Below, piece after piece: positions 35,309-44,617 of a stretch of 64,000 nucleotides of DNA. Position 1 is the first letter of the stretch. Every line of letters begins with the position of its first letter. Origin of the DNA: Hyphomicrobium zavarzinii ATCC 27496. GTDB taxonomy: Bacteria > Pseudomonadota > Alphaproteobacteria > Rhizobiales > Hyphomicrobiaceae. The stretch is taken from contig NZ_KB911258.1 in assembly GCF_000383415.1 (NCBI RefSeq), forward strand, positions 62,001 to 126,000, read 5' to 3'. A program made the translations under genes and the position numbers. Below the pieces are notes generated by a model. That model worked only from the letters and a program-made list of their open reading frames with translations. It did no database searches and had not been told where the DNA came from.

Positions 35309-36973
35309 GTGGAGTTCCACATGATGTGTATTGCGTACCGTGCGAGCACAACGATTGCCGGTGTCGTCCTGTCGGTGGGCGCTTATCTCGCCATATCCGG
35401 TGCGACGGCCGGTGAAAGCGCAGGCGGCGCCCAAGCGCAGGGATGGTCGACCGAAGTGTTGCCGCGGACCTCCTGGGTCGATGCCGGAGAAGGCCGCGCC
35501 GCTCCCCAGCACCTGGGCGCTGCGCCAGAGGAGGAAACTGCGGAGAAGAAGACCTCCGACAAGGCCCCCGGCAAAGCCAAGACCAAGACCGCAGCAAAAA
35601 CCAAGGCCAAGGAAGATTTGTTCCGCCCCGATCCGCAATACGAAGGCGGCTACAATCCGCAAGGACAGGTCGACATCTATGGCGCGAAGAGTGCCGTCGA
35701 GCCCCCGCGCCCGCCGGTGGAGATCGGGCGTCAGCAGTACACCTCCGGCATTTATGACGAGAGCAGCACGCTCTTTGGCGCGAAGAACCCGCTTCTTCCC
35801 GGCCTTGCGGTTTACGGCGATTGGCGCACGGCGGTCGCCTACAACAACAATAACGGCAAGGACATCGCGCAGATCGCGACGCGTCTGAACCTCGACGTGG
35901 ACTTCAAGATCACCGGCACCGAGCGCATTCACGCGTTCTTCACGCCGCTTCAGAAGGCAAACAAGGAGTTCACGCGCTTCGAGTTCGGCGGCGCCGACGG
36001 AAACGGAAAGTTCAACGACGAGCTCGACCTCAATCCGCAGACGCTGTTCTTCGAGGGAGACTTCGGCTCGATCTACTCCGGCCTCTCCGGCACGGAAGCG
36101 AGTTTCGATCTGCCGTTCACCGTGGGTCTCTTCCCGCTGTTCCTGCAGAACGGCATCTGGGCCAACGACGCAATCCTCGGCGGCGCCGTGAGCCTCCCCG
36201 CAAAGAACTCGGCGGCGCTCGGCCTCTCCAACTTCGACGTGACCTTCTTCGCGGCCTTCGACAACGTCGACAACGCGGGCCTCATCGGAAACGCGAAGGG
36301 CGACAACCACCTCGCCAACCTCTATGGCGTGACCGCCTTCATCGACGCCTTCGACGGTTACGTCGAAACGGGCTACGGCCTGATCCAGGGGCGTGACGAG
36401 CAGGAGGATCTTCTCACGCACTTCTTCACGGCCGCCTATACGCACCGCTACTACAACACGGTTTCGAATTCGACCCGCGTGTTCGCGAACTTCGGTGATG
36501 CTCCCAACGGAGAGAGCGATGGCGTCGCCGTCATTTCGGAAAACAGCCTGGTCACGGGCCTGCCGAGCACGCTTCTGCCCTACGCAAACTTCTTTGTCGG
36601 CTTCGGCAATCCGCAGCCTCTGGTAGACGGCAACGGCGCCGGCATCCTGAAGAACGTCGGTATCAACTTCGAGACCGATGCCCTCACCGGATACCCGAAA
36701 CTCGACGACACCGGCTCCAACGCCTTCGGTGGCGCGCTCGGCTTGCAGTATCTGTTCAACCTCGACCAGCAACTCGTCTTCGAGGTGGCAATGGTGGAGC
36801 CGTTCGATAACGACGGTGTCGGCGCCAAGGACACGCAGTATGGCTTCGGCGTTCGCTATCAGATCCCGATCGATCGGGCCTGGCTGTTCCGCGCCGACGC
36901 AACCTATCAGATCCTCGAAGGCGAGGATGAAGACAACTTCGGCATCCGCGCCGAGGTCAGGAGAAAGTTCTGA
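35309..36973 (+). CDS. Outer membrane beta-barrel (porin-like) protein
   Basis: Up to 554 residues; a second Met-Met at 35321-35326 is an alternative start nearer the signal peptide (TIAGVVLSVGAYLAISGATA). A Lys/Ala-rich stretch (about 80-105) precedes the barrel, which has many alternating strands with aromatic girdles (LFFEGDFGSIYSGLSG, VETGYGLIQGR, TAAYTHRYYN) and ends ...GIRAEVRRKF, a terminal-Phe BAM signal. Length after the linker (about 440 residues) fits roughly 16-20 strands, smaller than MtrB or PioB. Encoded between a pentaheme cytochrome and haem-supply genes, so it may form a porin-cytochrome conduit; not recognisably MtrB. Confidence 0.82.
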   Translation: MEFHMMCIAYRASTTIAGVVLSVGAYLAISGATAGESAGGAQAQGWSTEVLPRTSWVDAGEGRAAPQHLGAAPEEETAEKKTSDKAPGKAKTKTAAKTKAKEDLFRPDPQYEGGYNPQGQVDIYGAKSAVEPPRPPVEIGRQQYTSGIYDESSTLFGAKNPLLPGLAVYGDWRTAVAYNNNNGKDIAQIATRLNLDVDFKITGTERIHAFFTPLQKANKEFTRFEFGGADGNGKFNDELDLNPQTLFFEGDFGSIYSGLSGTEASFDLPFTVGLFPLFLQNGIWANDAILGGAVSLPAKNSAALGLSNFDVTFFAAFDNVDNAGLIGNAKGDNHLANLYGVTAFIDAFDGYVETGYGLIQGRDEQEDLLTHFFTAAYTHRYYNTVSNSTRVFANFGDAPNGESDGVAVISENSLVTGLPSTLLPYANFFVGFGNPQPLVDGNGAGILKNVGINFETDALTGYPKLDDTGSNAFGGALGLQYLFNLDQQLVFEVAMVEPFDNDGVGAKDTQYGFGVRYQIPIDRAWLFRADATYQILEGEDEDNFGIRAEVRRKF

Positions 36974-36990
36974 CAGGGGGAGGCCAGGCC

Positions 36991-37383
36991 ATGACGTACA
37001 CGAGTTTGTTCGCGAGGGGCGTGATGGCGTGTCTGCTGCTTGCGTGTCTCCTCGGAACGCCGCCGGTGATCTCGCCCGCGTCGGCCGGTCAATCCGGCGC
37101 GAAGGCGCGGGAGAGCAGGAGCTACGTTCTTGAAAGCAGGAGATACGCTCACAGGCGCGCTCGTGCCCCGCGCATCTGGTTGCCCGTGGGGCCGGCATAC
37201 ATCTACTACGACTATCCCTACTACTACGCCCGCGGCCACTATCCGAAGCACATCGGCGGCTATGTCTACTACATCCCGAGATCCGGAGGCGGCTGCACCG
37301 AACGGAGCCGGAAGTGTGTCGCCAAGGCGGGCTATCACCGCGCCGCGTCGTGGCGCCAGAGGAGGGCTTGCGGATGTCGTTGA
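36991..37383 (+). CDS. Small secreted Tyr/Arg-rich protein
   Basis: 130 residues. Signal peptide at residues 9-32 (MACLLLACLLGT...PASA). The mature part is basic and Tyr-rich (PAYIYYDYPYYYARGHYPK, then GGYVYYIPR) with three late Cys. No family recognised. Its last 10 bp overlap the start of the TPR gene, so it is cotranslated with the operon. May be a matrix or outer-membrane-associated protein. Confidence 0.65.
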   Translation: MTYTSLFARGVMACLLLACLLGTPPVISPASAGQSGAKARESRSYVLESRRYAHRRARAPRIWLPVGPAYIYYDYPYYYARGHYPKHIGGYVYYIPRSGGGCTERSRKCVAKAGYHRAASWRQRRACGCR

Positions 37384-38309
37384 CGCTCATCGGATGGCTT
37401 CTGATCGTCTCGTCCGTCGCCGTGTCGGCGCGGTTGATGGTCTCGCTGCTTACAAAAGGCTCGCGGAAAGAGCGGCTGGATCTCGCCTGGAGCGCGCTTC
37501 CGCAGGATATTCACGCGCGGCTCAAGCTGCGGAAGCTGAACACTGCGACCTCCGGAAGCCTCATCGCGGCGGCAGCGGCATTCCTTGCCGTGGCTGGCAT
37601 CGGCACAGCCACATCCTACGTGGCGAAGGGGCCTGAGCCCTCTCCCGCGGAGGAGAGCGATGGCGCAATCCTCGCGCGCCTCGACGACTACACCCGCTCC
37701 ATCGGGCCTGTGCCGACGGCCTCGGCAGACACCTCGGCGTCGACGTCGGACAAGATGCTTCCAGATGTGAGCACCATGATCGAGCGGCTCGCGGCTCGGC
37801 TCGAGGCCGCGCCGGGCGACCTCCAGGGCTGGCGCATGCTCGGCTGGTCCTACTTCAACACCGGGCGTTATGCCGAGGCGGCAGGCGCCTATGCGCGGGC
37901 GGTAGAGCTTGATGCGAGTTCGGAGGAGCTGAAGCGGGCGCTGGACCAGGCGAAAACGAAAGCGTCCGAAAGCAACGGAGCGGAGATGAGAGCGTCTTCG
38001 CAAACGGCGCCCGAAGGCACGGGCAGCGGCACACCGGACGCCGGGAAGGAGCACGCGCCCGAAGCAAGGCCGTCGGGCGAGCAGGGCGCCGCCATCCGGT
38101 CCATGGTCGATGGCCTGGCGGAGCGACTGGAAAGCGCTCCGCGCGACATCGAGGGCTGGACACGCTTGATGCGCTCTCGCGTCGTGCTGGGCGAGAGGGA
38201 GGCCGCCACGGCGGCGTTCCGCAAGGCGCTCGAAGTCTTCAAGGACGACGCGACCGCATCCGGCCAGATCATGGCCGCGGCGGCTGAGCTTGGCTTGAAG
38301 ACCGAATGA
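37374..38309 (+). CDS. CcmI/CycH-like TPR protein of cytochrome c maturation
   Basis: 311 residues from the ATG behind GAGGGCTTGCGG. Two transmembrane helices (residues 3-22 and 62-80) flank a short basic loop, as in CcmI. Two TPR-like blocks follow, with nearly parallel wording: [22 protein letters not shown] and [22 protein letters not shown], the signature of the periplasmic part of CcmI/CycH, which presents apocytochrome c to the haem lyase. No other ccm gene is here, so this looks like a locus-specific maturation accessory. Start of hemA overlaps its stop. Confidence 0.8.
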   Translation: MSLTLIGWLLIVSSVAVSARLMVSLLTKGSRKERLDLAWSALPQDIHARLKLRKLNTATSGSLIAAAAAFLAVAGIGTATSYVAKGPEPSPAEESDGAILARLDDYTRSIGPVPTASADTSASTSDKMLPDVSTMIERLAARLEAAPGDLQGWRMLGWSYFNTGRYAEAAGAYARAVELDASSEELKRALDQAKTKASESNGAEMRASSQTAPEGTGSGTPDAGKEHAPEARPSGEQGAAIRSMVDGLAERLESAPRDIEGWTRLMRSRVVLGEREAATAAFRKALEVFKDDATASGQIMAAAAELGLKTE

Positions 38310-38344
38310 GCGTGCGCGCTCCTGTCGAAAAGACGGAGGTGGAT

Positions 38345-39577
38345 ATGAATTTCGAAGACATGGTCAAGCGACGCCTAGAGGCCCTTCACCGGGAAGGCCG
38401 CTATCGCGTCTTTGCGGACTTGAAACGCCGCCGCGGGTGCTTTCCGGTTGCAGACTATTTCGCGACGGAAGGGCCGCGTGAGGTCACGGTTTGGTGCTCC
38501 AACGATTATCTCGGCATGGCCCAGCACCCGGCGGTGTTGGCGGCCATGCACGAGGCGATCGACGTTGCTGGAGCCGGCTCCGGCGGCACGCGCAATATCT
38601 CCGGTACGACACGCTATCACGTGGAGCTCGAGAGCGAGCTCGCCGACCTCCACGGCAAGGAAGCGGCCCTTCTTTTCACATCGGCCTACGTCGCCAACGA
38701 CGCGACGCTCTCGACCCTCGTCGCGCTCGTCCCCGGTACAGTCGTCTTCTCCGATGAGAAAAATCATGCCTCAATGATCGAGGGCATCCGCCGCGGGCGG
38801 GGTGAGAAGCAGATATTCCGCCACAACGACGTGGCCGATCTCGAAGCGAAGCTCAAAAAATTTCCCAAGGGCACGCCGAAGATCATCGCTTTCGAGAGCG
38901 TCTACTCCATGGATGGGCATATCGCGCCACTCGCGGAGGTCTGCGATCTCGCCGAGAAATACGGGGCGATGACCTATCTGGACGAGGTGCACGCCGTCGG
39001 TCTCTATGGCCCGCGTGGCGGCGGCATTGCCGAGCGCGACGGCGTGATGCACCGCATCGACGTCATCAACGGCACACTGGCCAAGGGATTCGGCGTGATG
39101 GGCGGCTACATCGCAGGCTCTCGCACGCTCTGCGATGCCATCCGCTCATTCGCCCCCGGGTTCATCTTCACGACCTCGCTTCCGCCCGCGATCGCGGCAG
39201 GCGCGCTCGCCTCCATCCGCCATTTGAAGAGCAGCACGATTGAGCGGGCCCGCCATCAGGAGCGGGTGCGGACGCTGAAGAGCGCGCTTCACGCCAGGCG
39301 CCTGCCTGTCATGGACAACCCGAGCCACATCGTGCCCGTGGTGGTCGGCTGCCCCGTTCACTGCAAGGCCGTGACGGATGCGCTCCTCCACCGTCACGGG
39401 ATCTATGTGCAGCCGATCAACTATCCCACGGTGCCGAAGGGTACCGAGCGTATGCGCCTCACGCCGTCACCCGTGCACACCGACGAGCAGATGGCGTGTC
39501 TCGTCCATGCGCTCGAACAGCTCTGGGCCGCTTGCCCCGTGCCGAACGGCACCTACGCCCGTCTGGCGGCGGAATAG
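38345..39577 (+). CDS. hemA: 5-aminolevulinate synthase
   Basis: 410 residues from the ATG behind GGAGG; an in-frame ATG at 38306 overlaps the TPR stop (ATGA) and adds 13 residues. PLP-dependent alpha-oxoamine synthase features: [46 protein letters not shown] and the Schiff-base Lys247 in [13 protein letters not shown]. It condenses glycine and succinyl-CoA, the C4 haem route of alphaproteobacteria. Placement directly after cytochrome genes suggests it boosts haem for multihaem cytochromes. Whether the genome has a second ALAS elsewhere cannot be seen here. Confidence 0.95.
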   Translation: MNFEDMVKRRLEALHREGRYRVFADLKRRRGCFPVADYFATEGPREVTVWCSNDYLGMAQHPAVLAAMHEAIDVAGAGSGGTRNISGTTRYHVELESELADLHGKEAALLFTSAYVANDATLSTLVALVPGTVVFSDEKNHASMIEGIRRGRGEKQIFRHNDVADLEAKLKKFPKGTPKIIAFESVYSMDGHIAPLAEVCDLAEKYGAMTYLDEVHAVGLYGPRGGGIAERDGVMHRIDVINGTLAKGFGVMGGYIAGSRTLCDAIRSFAPGFIFTTSLPPAIAAGALASIRHLKSSTIERARHQERVRTLKSALHARRLPVMDNPSHIVPVVVGCPVHCKAVTDALLHRHGIYVQPINYPTVPKGTERMRLTPSPVHTDEQMACLVHALEQLWAACPVPNGTYARLAAE

Positions 39578-39587
39578 GACCAGCGCC

Positions 39588-40130
39588 TCAAAGCCCCTCG
39601 GGAAGTTTCGACGCCATCATCTTGCGGCGATCGAACCGGCGGCCATCCGCGACAAAGGTGCCGTCGCCGACCGCGTGGATCATGCGCTTCTCCTTGTGCG
39701 TGGGATCGACGTAGGCTGCGACACCTTCCAGAACGACGATGTTGTGCTTGTCGACCAGGTCGACGACCTTGCACTCGATGTTGGCGAGGCACTCCTTGAT
39801 CAAAGGCGCCTTGACCAGCTTGCCCGGTACGGCGGTCAGCTTGAACTTGGCGAACTTGTCGGTGTCCGTGCCGGAGCATGTCCCGATCCCGACGACCCGA
39901 TCCAGCAGGTCCACAGCCGGAACGGCGATCACGCACTCCCGGGTTCGCTTCAACGCCGCGAAGGAATGGTTCCACGGACCGGTGGTGAGGGCGAATACCG
40001 GCGTGAAGTCCATCACCATGGTCCAGGAGATGGTCATCACATTGTTGGTGTCTCCGTCGCGGGTCGTCACGAGGACCACGGGGCCCGGCTCGATGAGGGT
40101 GAAAGCCCGGCTCAGCTTGAGCTGGCGCAT
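39588..40130 (-). CDS. Flavin reductase-like domain protein
   Basis: 180 residues; ATG 9 nt after GGAG on the minus strand. FMN-binding split-barrel features: VVLVTTRDGDTNNVMTISWTMVM, then NHSFAALKRTRECVIAVP and GIGTCSGTDTDKFAKF. Members are NAD(P)H:flavin reductases or uncharacterised FMN proteins. It is convergent with hemA, 10 bp apart, and divergent from the next gene. Confidence 0.88.
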   Translation of the reverse strand: MRQLKLSRAFTLIEPGPVVLVTTRDGDTNNVMTISWTMVMDFTPVFALTTGPWNHSFAALKRTRECVIAVPAVDLLDRVVGIGTCSGTDTDKFAKFKLTAVPGKLVKAPLIKECLANIECKVVDLVDKHNIVVLEGVAAYVDPTHKEKRMIHAVGDGTFVADGRRFDRRKMMASKLPEGL

Positions 40131-40313
40131 GACGGATCTCCAGTCGGCCTGCTGCGGCCGCGGCGATGATATCAAAGCCAGCCCCACTTTGCCGAGCGTG
40201 ACGCCTCGACACCATGCCTGCGGCCTTGGGATTTTTCCTGCGACAACGACGCGGCTATAGCTTTGAGCCCGCAAGCGTGGCTTGGTGCGTGATGTAAGGC
40301 TTGGAGAAGGGTG

Positions 40314-40907
40314 ATGGAGACGCTCTACAGATCGCCATGGGCAGATCAGACGTGCGGAGAGCTCGCGTGGGGCGCCGCCGGGTGGGCGGTTGTCCTGGTG
40401 CCGCTGATCATGGCGGGTCTCTACGCAATCCTGCGTCTCTTCATGCGCAGGGACGTGAACCAGCTTCGCGTGCTCAACATCCTGTTCCTGGTGCTGTCGC
40501 CGGTCTTGCTGATCGCTGTGGTGTGGGTGTTCCTCACCACGCTGCACCAGCTCCAAAGCATCGAGGTATCGGACGGCCGTATGGTGGTGGACACGTGCAC
40601 GGGCGCGAGTGCGGGGACGCGCGTGGTGGAAAAAACTGGCGTTGCCGGGATCGTGCACCGCGTTGGGCAGAGTGGAGGGAAGTCGCCCAAGCCGCTGGAT
40701 GAGATCGTGGTCAGCGTGAAGGATGAAGCTCCCGTGATCATCCCGGCCTGGGATTTCGGCAGAATGAACTTCACGGTGCTCCAGCGCCTCGTGCCACGCG
40801 AGCAGCTCGCCGCGTGGGCCAACGCCATGCGGGCGCGAGGCGAGACGCCGCCTCCCGAGATCGCCTGCCTCGTGACGGGAAGCGAAACGGATTGCGCAGC
40901 TCGCTAG
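40314..40907 (+). CDS. Two-helix membrane protein of unknown function
   Basis: 197 residues; GTG at 40311 is the alternative start. Hydrophobic helices at about 18-45 and 57-79 (LFLVLSPVLLIAVVWVFLTTL) are followed by a soluble region that looks beta-rich (about 80-197), ending with a Cys pair in IACLVTGSETDCAAR. No family recognised. Convergent with the ThDP enzyme gene, overlapping by 4 bp. Confidence 0.7.
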   Translation: METLYRSPWADQTCGELAWGAAGWAVVLVPLIMAGLYAILRLFMRRDVNQLRVLNILFLVLSPVLLIAVVWVFLTTLHQLQSIEVSDGRMVVDTCTGASAGTRVVEKTGVAGIVHRVGQSGGKSPKPLDEIVVSVKDEAPVIIPAWDFGRMNFTVLQRLVPREQLAAWANAMRARGETPPPEIACLVTGSETDCAAR

Positions 40908-42592
40908 CGCGACTTCTCCCCCGCCGCGCCTTCACGCACGCCCGAAAGCGTCTCCATCGGGTTGATGGCCTCGGGATCGAGCTTGAGGTTGATGACGAAC
41001 GGCCTGTCCGCGTGGAGTGCAGCGCGGAAGACACCCTCGAAATCCGCGCCACGCGTCACCGTTTCGCCGTGCGCGCCGTGGCTCCTGGCAAGCGCGGCAA
41101 AATCGGGATTGACGATGCTGGTGCCGTTGGGGCGCCCCGGATACGCGCGCTCCTGATGCATGCGGATGGTGCCATACATGCCGTTGTTGGCGATCAGGAT
41201 CACCATCGGCAATCCATACTGGACCGCCGTGCCGAGCTCGTTGGAGGTCATTGCGAAGCAGCCGTCTCCGGCGAAGCAGACGACGGGTGCCTCCGGGTGC
41301 TCGAGCTTGGCCGCGATCGCTGCCGGAAGGCCGTAGCCCATTGTCCCCGACGTGGGCGCGAGCCCGCTGCGGAAGCGCTTGAACTCGAAATAGCGGTGCA
41401 CCCATTGCGAGTAGTTGCCCGCACCGTTTGTGATGAGCCCGCTTTCCGGCAACACGCGCGAAACCGTGGTGACGACGTCCTCCATTCGCACCGCTCCCGG
41501 CGTGGCGCGTGGCGCGAGGCTCGCTTCGTAAGCGGCCCTGAGATCGGACCTGAACCGGCTCCAGCGCCGCTCGGGAGGCGTGCCGCCTGCGGGGCCGCGC
41601 AGATTGGGCGCGAAGCCGGGCAGCGTTTCCGCGAAGGCTTCCGACGTTGCGGCGATGACGAGCGAGGCATCGCGATAGCCGAGAATGGCGCTGGGCTCCG
41701 GATGCACCTGCACGAACGTCTGCCCCGGCCCGCCGAGCAGCGAATAGCCGCCGGTCGCGATGTCGCCCAGTTCCGCGCCGATCGCGATCACGAGGTCGGC
41801 CGCGCGCAGCCCGTCCTTGAGCTTCCGGTCGGTCGTGAAACCGAGATGCCCCACGTAGCAGGGATGGCGGTTGTCCACGTAGTCCTGGCAGCGGAACGAG
41901 GATGCGATAGGGAGGTCGAAGGCCGCCGCGAAAGTCCCGATCGCGCGGCCCACGTCCGCACTCCAGCCAGGCCCGCCGACGACCAGAAGCGGCCGTTCGG
42001 CTGCTTCGAGGCGCTGGGCGAGCTCGCTCATGTCACGGGAGGTGGGGGCGCCGCCAGCAAGCGACGTGGGCGGAACGAGCGGCGCCGTGCTGGGGGACGA
42101 CAGCACGTTCTCCGGCAGCCCGATCACCACAGGTCCCGGACGGCCCGACTGCGCTACGCGGAAGGCGCGCCCCACATATTCGGAGATCCGGTCCGCCGAG
42201 CGTATCACCGCCGTCCACTTGGCGATACCCGCGAACAGAGCCTCGATGTCGATCTCCTGGAACGGAGCCCGTTCTTCGAGCGGCGTCGTCGGCAGTCCGA
42301 CGAACAGGATCATCGGGGTCGCATCCTGTTGCGCGACGTAGACCCCCGCCACGGCGTTGACGACGCCGGGCCCGCGCGTCGCAAATGCGATCCCGGGCCG
42401 GCCGGTGAGCTTGCCGGTCGCTTCCGCCATAAGCGCCGCGCCGCCCTCGTGACGGCAGATGATGGTTTGCATCGCGGGCATATCGTAGAGGCCGTCCAGC
42501 GCCGCCAGGAAGCTCTCGCCCGGGACCTCGAAGATGCGGGAGACACCATGGGCCGCGAGCTGATCGATCAGGATCTTTCCACCGTGCGCCAT
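40904..42592 (-). CDS. Thiamine-diphosphate-dependent enzyme, acetolactate synthase-like
   Basis: 562 residues. N-terminal Pyr domain with the catalytic Glu in CRHEGGAALMAEA and FATRGPGVVNAVAG; central domain; C-terminal PP domain with the ThDP/Mg motif GDGCFAMTSNELGTA...NNGMYGTIRM. This is the IlvB-like group. No ilvN small subunit or other branched-chain gene is near, so it may be a different ThDP enzyme (for example a decarboxylase or carboligase) rather than the biosynthetic acetohydroxyacid synthase. The start gives MAHGGKILIDQLAAHGV, the usual N-terminus. Confidence 0.85.
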   Translation of the reverse strand: MAHGGKILIDQLAAHGVSRIFEVPGESFLAALDGLYDMPAMQTIICRHEGGAALMAEATGKLTGRPGIAFATRGPGVVNAVAGVYVAQQDATPMILFVGLPTTPLEERAPFQEIDIEALFAGIAKWTAVIRSADRISEYVGRAFRVAQSGRPGPVVIGLPENVLSSPSTAPLVPPTSLAGGAPTSRDMSELAQRLEAAERPLLVVGGPGWSADVGRAIGTFAAAFDLPIASSFRCQDYVDNRHPCYVGHLGFTTDRKLKDGLRAADLVIAIGAELGDIATGGYSLLGGPGQTFVQVHPEPSAILGYRDASLVIAATSEAFAETLPGFAPNLRGPAGGTPPERRWSRFRSDLRAAYEASLAPRATPGAVRMEDVVTTVSRVLPESGLITNGAGNYSQWVHRYFEFKRFRSGLAPTSGTMGYGLPAAIAAKLEHPEAPVVCFAGDGCFAMTSNELGTAVQYGLPMVILIANNGMYGTIRMHQERAYPGRPNGTSIVNPDFAALARSHGAHGETVTRGADFEGVFRAALHADRPFVINLKLDPEAINPMETLSGVREGAAGEKSR

Positions 42593-42820
42593 GAAGTTCC
42601 GCGGTCCGTTTGTTCGAGGTTTACCTTCACACATAGGACACACGAGCCGCCGGGGCTACCTCTTGCGGCGGCGCAGCTCGGCGAGCGGGCCGCGCGTGGG
42701 CTCGTTAGGTAAATACCGACGGTAAACAGGCGCGCAAATTATCCACACTGCGCTGTGGCCAAAGCGACGCTAGCCGCCTCCCGCATCCAGCCGGTATTCT
42801 GCTCTGGAACAGGAGAGGTG

Positions 42821-44563
42821 ATGGCGGGGTCGATGAGAACGCTTGCGCAAGCGCTCGCGAGGACGGGCGGTCTGCTCGCCGTGGCGATTGCGCTGGGCGC
42901 GGGTGCGGCTGTGCCGGCCGCCGCCAAGCCGGACACGGCCCAGGACGCGCCTTCATCCGCCGCGTCGCCGCCCGAGCCGACGAAGCCGCTGCCCGAACGC
43001 GCGCGCGCCGTGCTCGAAGCCCATTGTCCGGCCTGCCGCGATCCCGCGAAGGGCGAGGGAGCACCGCTCGACCTCGACGCGATCGCAGCTAACCCGCGTC
43101 TTGTGACGCCGAAGCGCCCCGATGCATCCCGCATCTATCAGCAACTCCTCGTACAACAGTCGCTGGCTTCGAGCCAGGCTAAGGAGCCCGTGCAACGGGA
43201 GGGCAACGGCAAGAAATCGGAGGCGGCAGGCACGGGCAAGGAGCCGGACGCAGAGACCGCCGCGCCGCCCGTTCCCGGTCCCGCTACGCCCGGCGAGATC
43301 GAGACTGTGCGCGATTGGATAGAAAGCCTGCCTGCGCGCGACGAAGGATGCCGCGACCGCGCGGTGATCGGAAAAGCCGACATGGAAGCGCAGATCGACC
43401 GCTGGATGAAAGCGGCGGGTGAGGCAAAAGCCGCCGATACGCGCTTCGTTGCGCTGGCCCATCTCTGGAACGCGTGTACCACGCCCGCGCGCATGAAGGA
43501 GTTCCGCGAGGCCGCCACAACGTTCCTCCAGGCGCTGGCTCGCCGCAACGGAGCCATGGATATCGAGACGGTTGGCGAGGAAAGCGCCATCCTGACCTTC
43601 CGGCTGAGCGAGTTCCACCGGCCGGCGGACGAGGAGGACGTTCTGATCGATCCTCCGCCCACGGTCGTGAGCGGGGATGCAATCCCGATCGATTGGTTCG
43701 CAGCCCAGTTTCTCGGCAACGCGCGCCCGGGTGGCGCGCTCGAAAGAATGGTGAAGAGTTTTGATGGCGCCGCGCTCAGCGCGGCAGAAGAGCTCGCCCG
43801 CTCGTGGAACGGCGACGTGGATCTCTTGCGCGCCGCCGCCGAGCGTGGCCTCCCTCCGGCCGATCTCGCGAACACGCTCTCCAAGATGGAAGGCGATCTT
43901 CTCCTTCCGGCCCGGCGCCTTCTGCATGGCGTACTGACGCGTGCGGCCTGGAATCGCCTCGCGGCCGCTCTCGACGGCCGGCGTCCGACAGACGAGGCGG
44001 CAACCGCACCGGCGGCGGACGAGATCGACGTCGTGCTCTGGACCGACAAGCCGGCCTACAGGCCGCGCGACCTCGTCACCCTCAACGCCTCGGTCAGCAC
44101 GGCGTGTCATCTCACGCTCATCAACGTGGACAAGGCGGGCAAGGCGATCGTGCTGTTTCCCAACGAGCTGGAGCCGGAAAATCTGGTGGCGCCCTCCGTC
44201 ACGATCCAGGTTCCCGGCCACGACGCGGGCTATCAGCTCCGCTTCGACGAAAGCGGCGAGGAGGAGATCGTCGCCATCTGTCAGCGCAAACGGCGCGATC
44301 CGTTGGGCATCGCCTACGACTACGAAAAGCAGCGGTTCGCCGTGCTGGGAGACTGGCGCACCTTCCTTCGCACCGCCCCCGAGCGTGAGCGGGAGGTTCG
44401 CGCCCGCGAGGCCGCGGAGAATGCGCGCCGCACGAGGCGCAGGGGCCGGTCGGCGCCCGTCGCGCCGCCCGAGGCGGCCGCCGTCGATCCGCAGGGCCCC
44501 GCCATCGAAGGCCGCGCGGCCATTTATGTGCCCATTGCGCCCGCCGGAATGGCCAACCGTTGA
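42821..44563 (+). CDS. Exported DUF4384 protein with degenerate cytochrome motif
   Basis: 580 residues from the ATG behind GGAGAGGTG. Signal peptide (about 10-36, ending PAAAK). The motif HCPACRDPAKG at residues 68-78 and RPDASRIYQQLLV look like the N-terminal cytochrome c-like domain found in planctomycete-type proteins, but the haem His of CXXCH is Arg, so haem cannot bind in the normal way. Two more Cys pairs occur later. The C-terminal third (about 395-500, DVVLWTDKPAYRPRDLVTLNASVSTACHLTLINVDK) is a DUF4384 domain. A basic Arg-rich tail follows. Function unknown. Confidence 0.75.
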   Translation: MAGSMRTLAQALARTGGLLAVAIALGAGAAVPAAAKPDTAQDAPSSAASPPEPTKPLPERARAVLEAHCPACRDPAKGEGAPLDLDAIAANPRLVTPKRPDASRIYQQLLVQQSLASSQAKEPVQREGNGKKSEAAGTGKEPDAETAAPPVPGPATPGEIETVRDWIESLPARDEGCRDRAVIGKADMEAQIDRWMKAAGEAKAADTRFVALAHLWNACTTPARMKEFREAATTFLQALARRNGAMDIETVGEESAILTFRLSEFHRPADEEDVLIDPPPTVVSGDAIPIDWFAAQFLGNARPGGALERMVKSFDGAALSAAEELARSWNGDVDLLRAAAERGLPPADLANTLSKMEGDLLLPARRLLHGVLTRAAWNRLAAALDGRRPTDEAATAPAADEIDVVLWTDKPAYRPRDLVTLNASVSTACHLTLINVDKAGKAIVLFPNELEPENLVAPSVTIQVPGHDAGYQLRFDESGEEEIVAICQRKRRDPLGIAYDYEKQRFAVLGDWRTFLRTAPEREREVRAREAAENARRTRRRGRSAPVAPPEAAAVDPQGPAIEGRAAIYVPIAPAGMANR

Positions 44564-44617
44564 GCGCTTCGCTCCGCGCCGAATTTTCAACAGCCGAATC
44601 GGATAATCGCAAAGGCT

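Noticed and set aside
35225-37390. A 721-residue minus-strand frame opposite the barrel and Tyr-rich genes.
   Set aside because: Antisense to the barrel protein, which has a terminal Phe and alternating strands; composition is biased.
40904-42592. Calling the ThDP enzyme biosynthetic IlvB.
   Set aside because: No ilvN, ilvC or other branched-chain gene is adjacent, and related ThDP enzymes share the same motifs, so only a general call is given.
42953-44590. A 545-residue minus-strand frame opposite the DUF4384 gene.
   Set aside because: Antisense artefact with Arg/Gly/Ala bias and no known domain.
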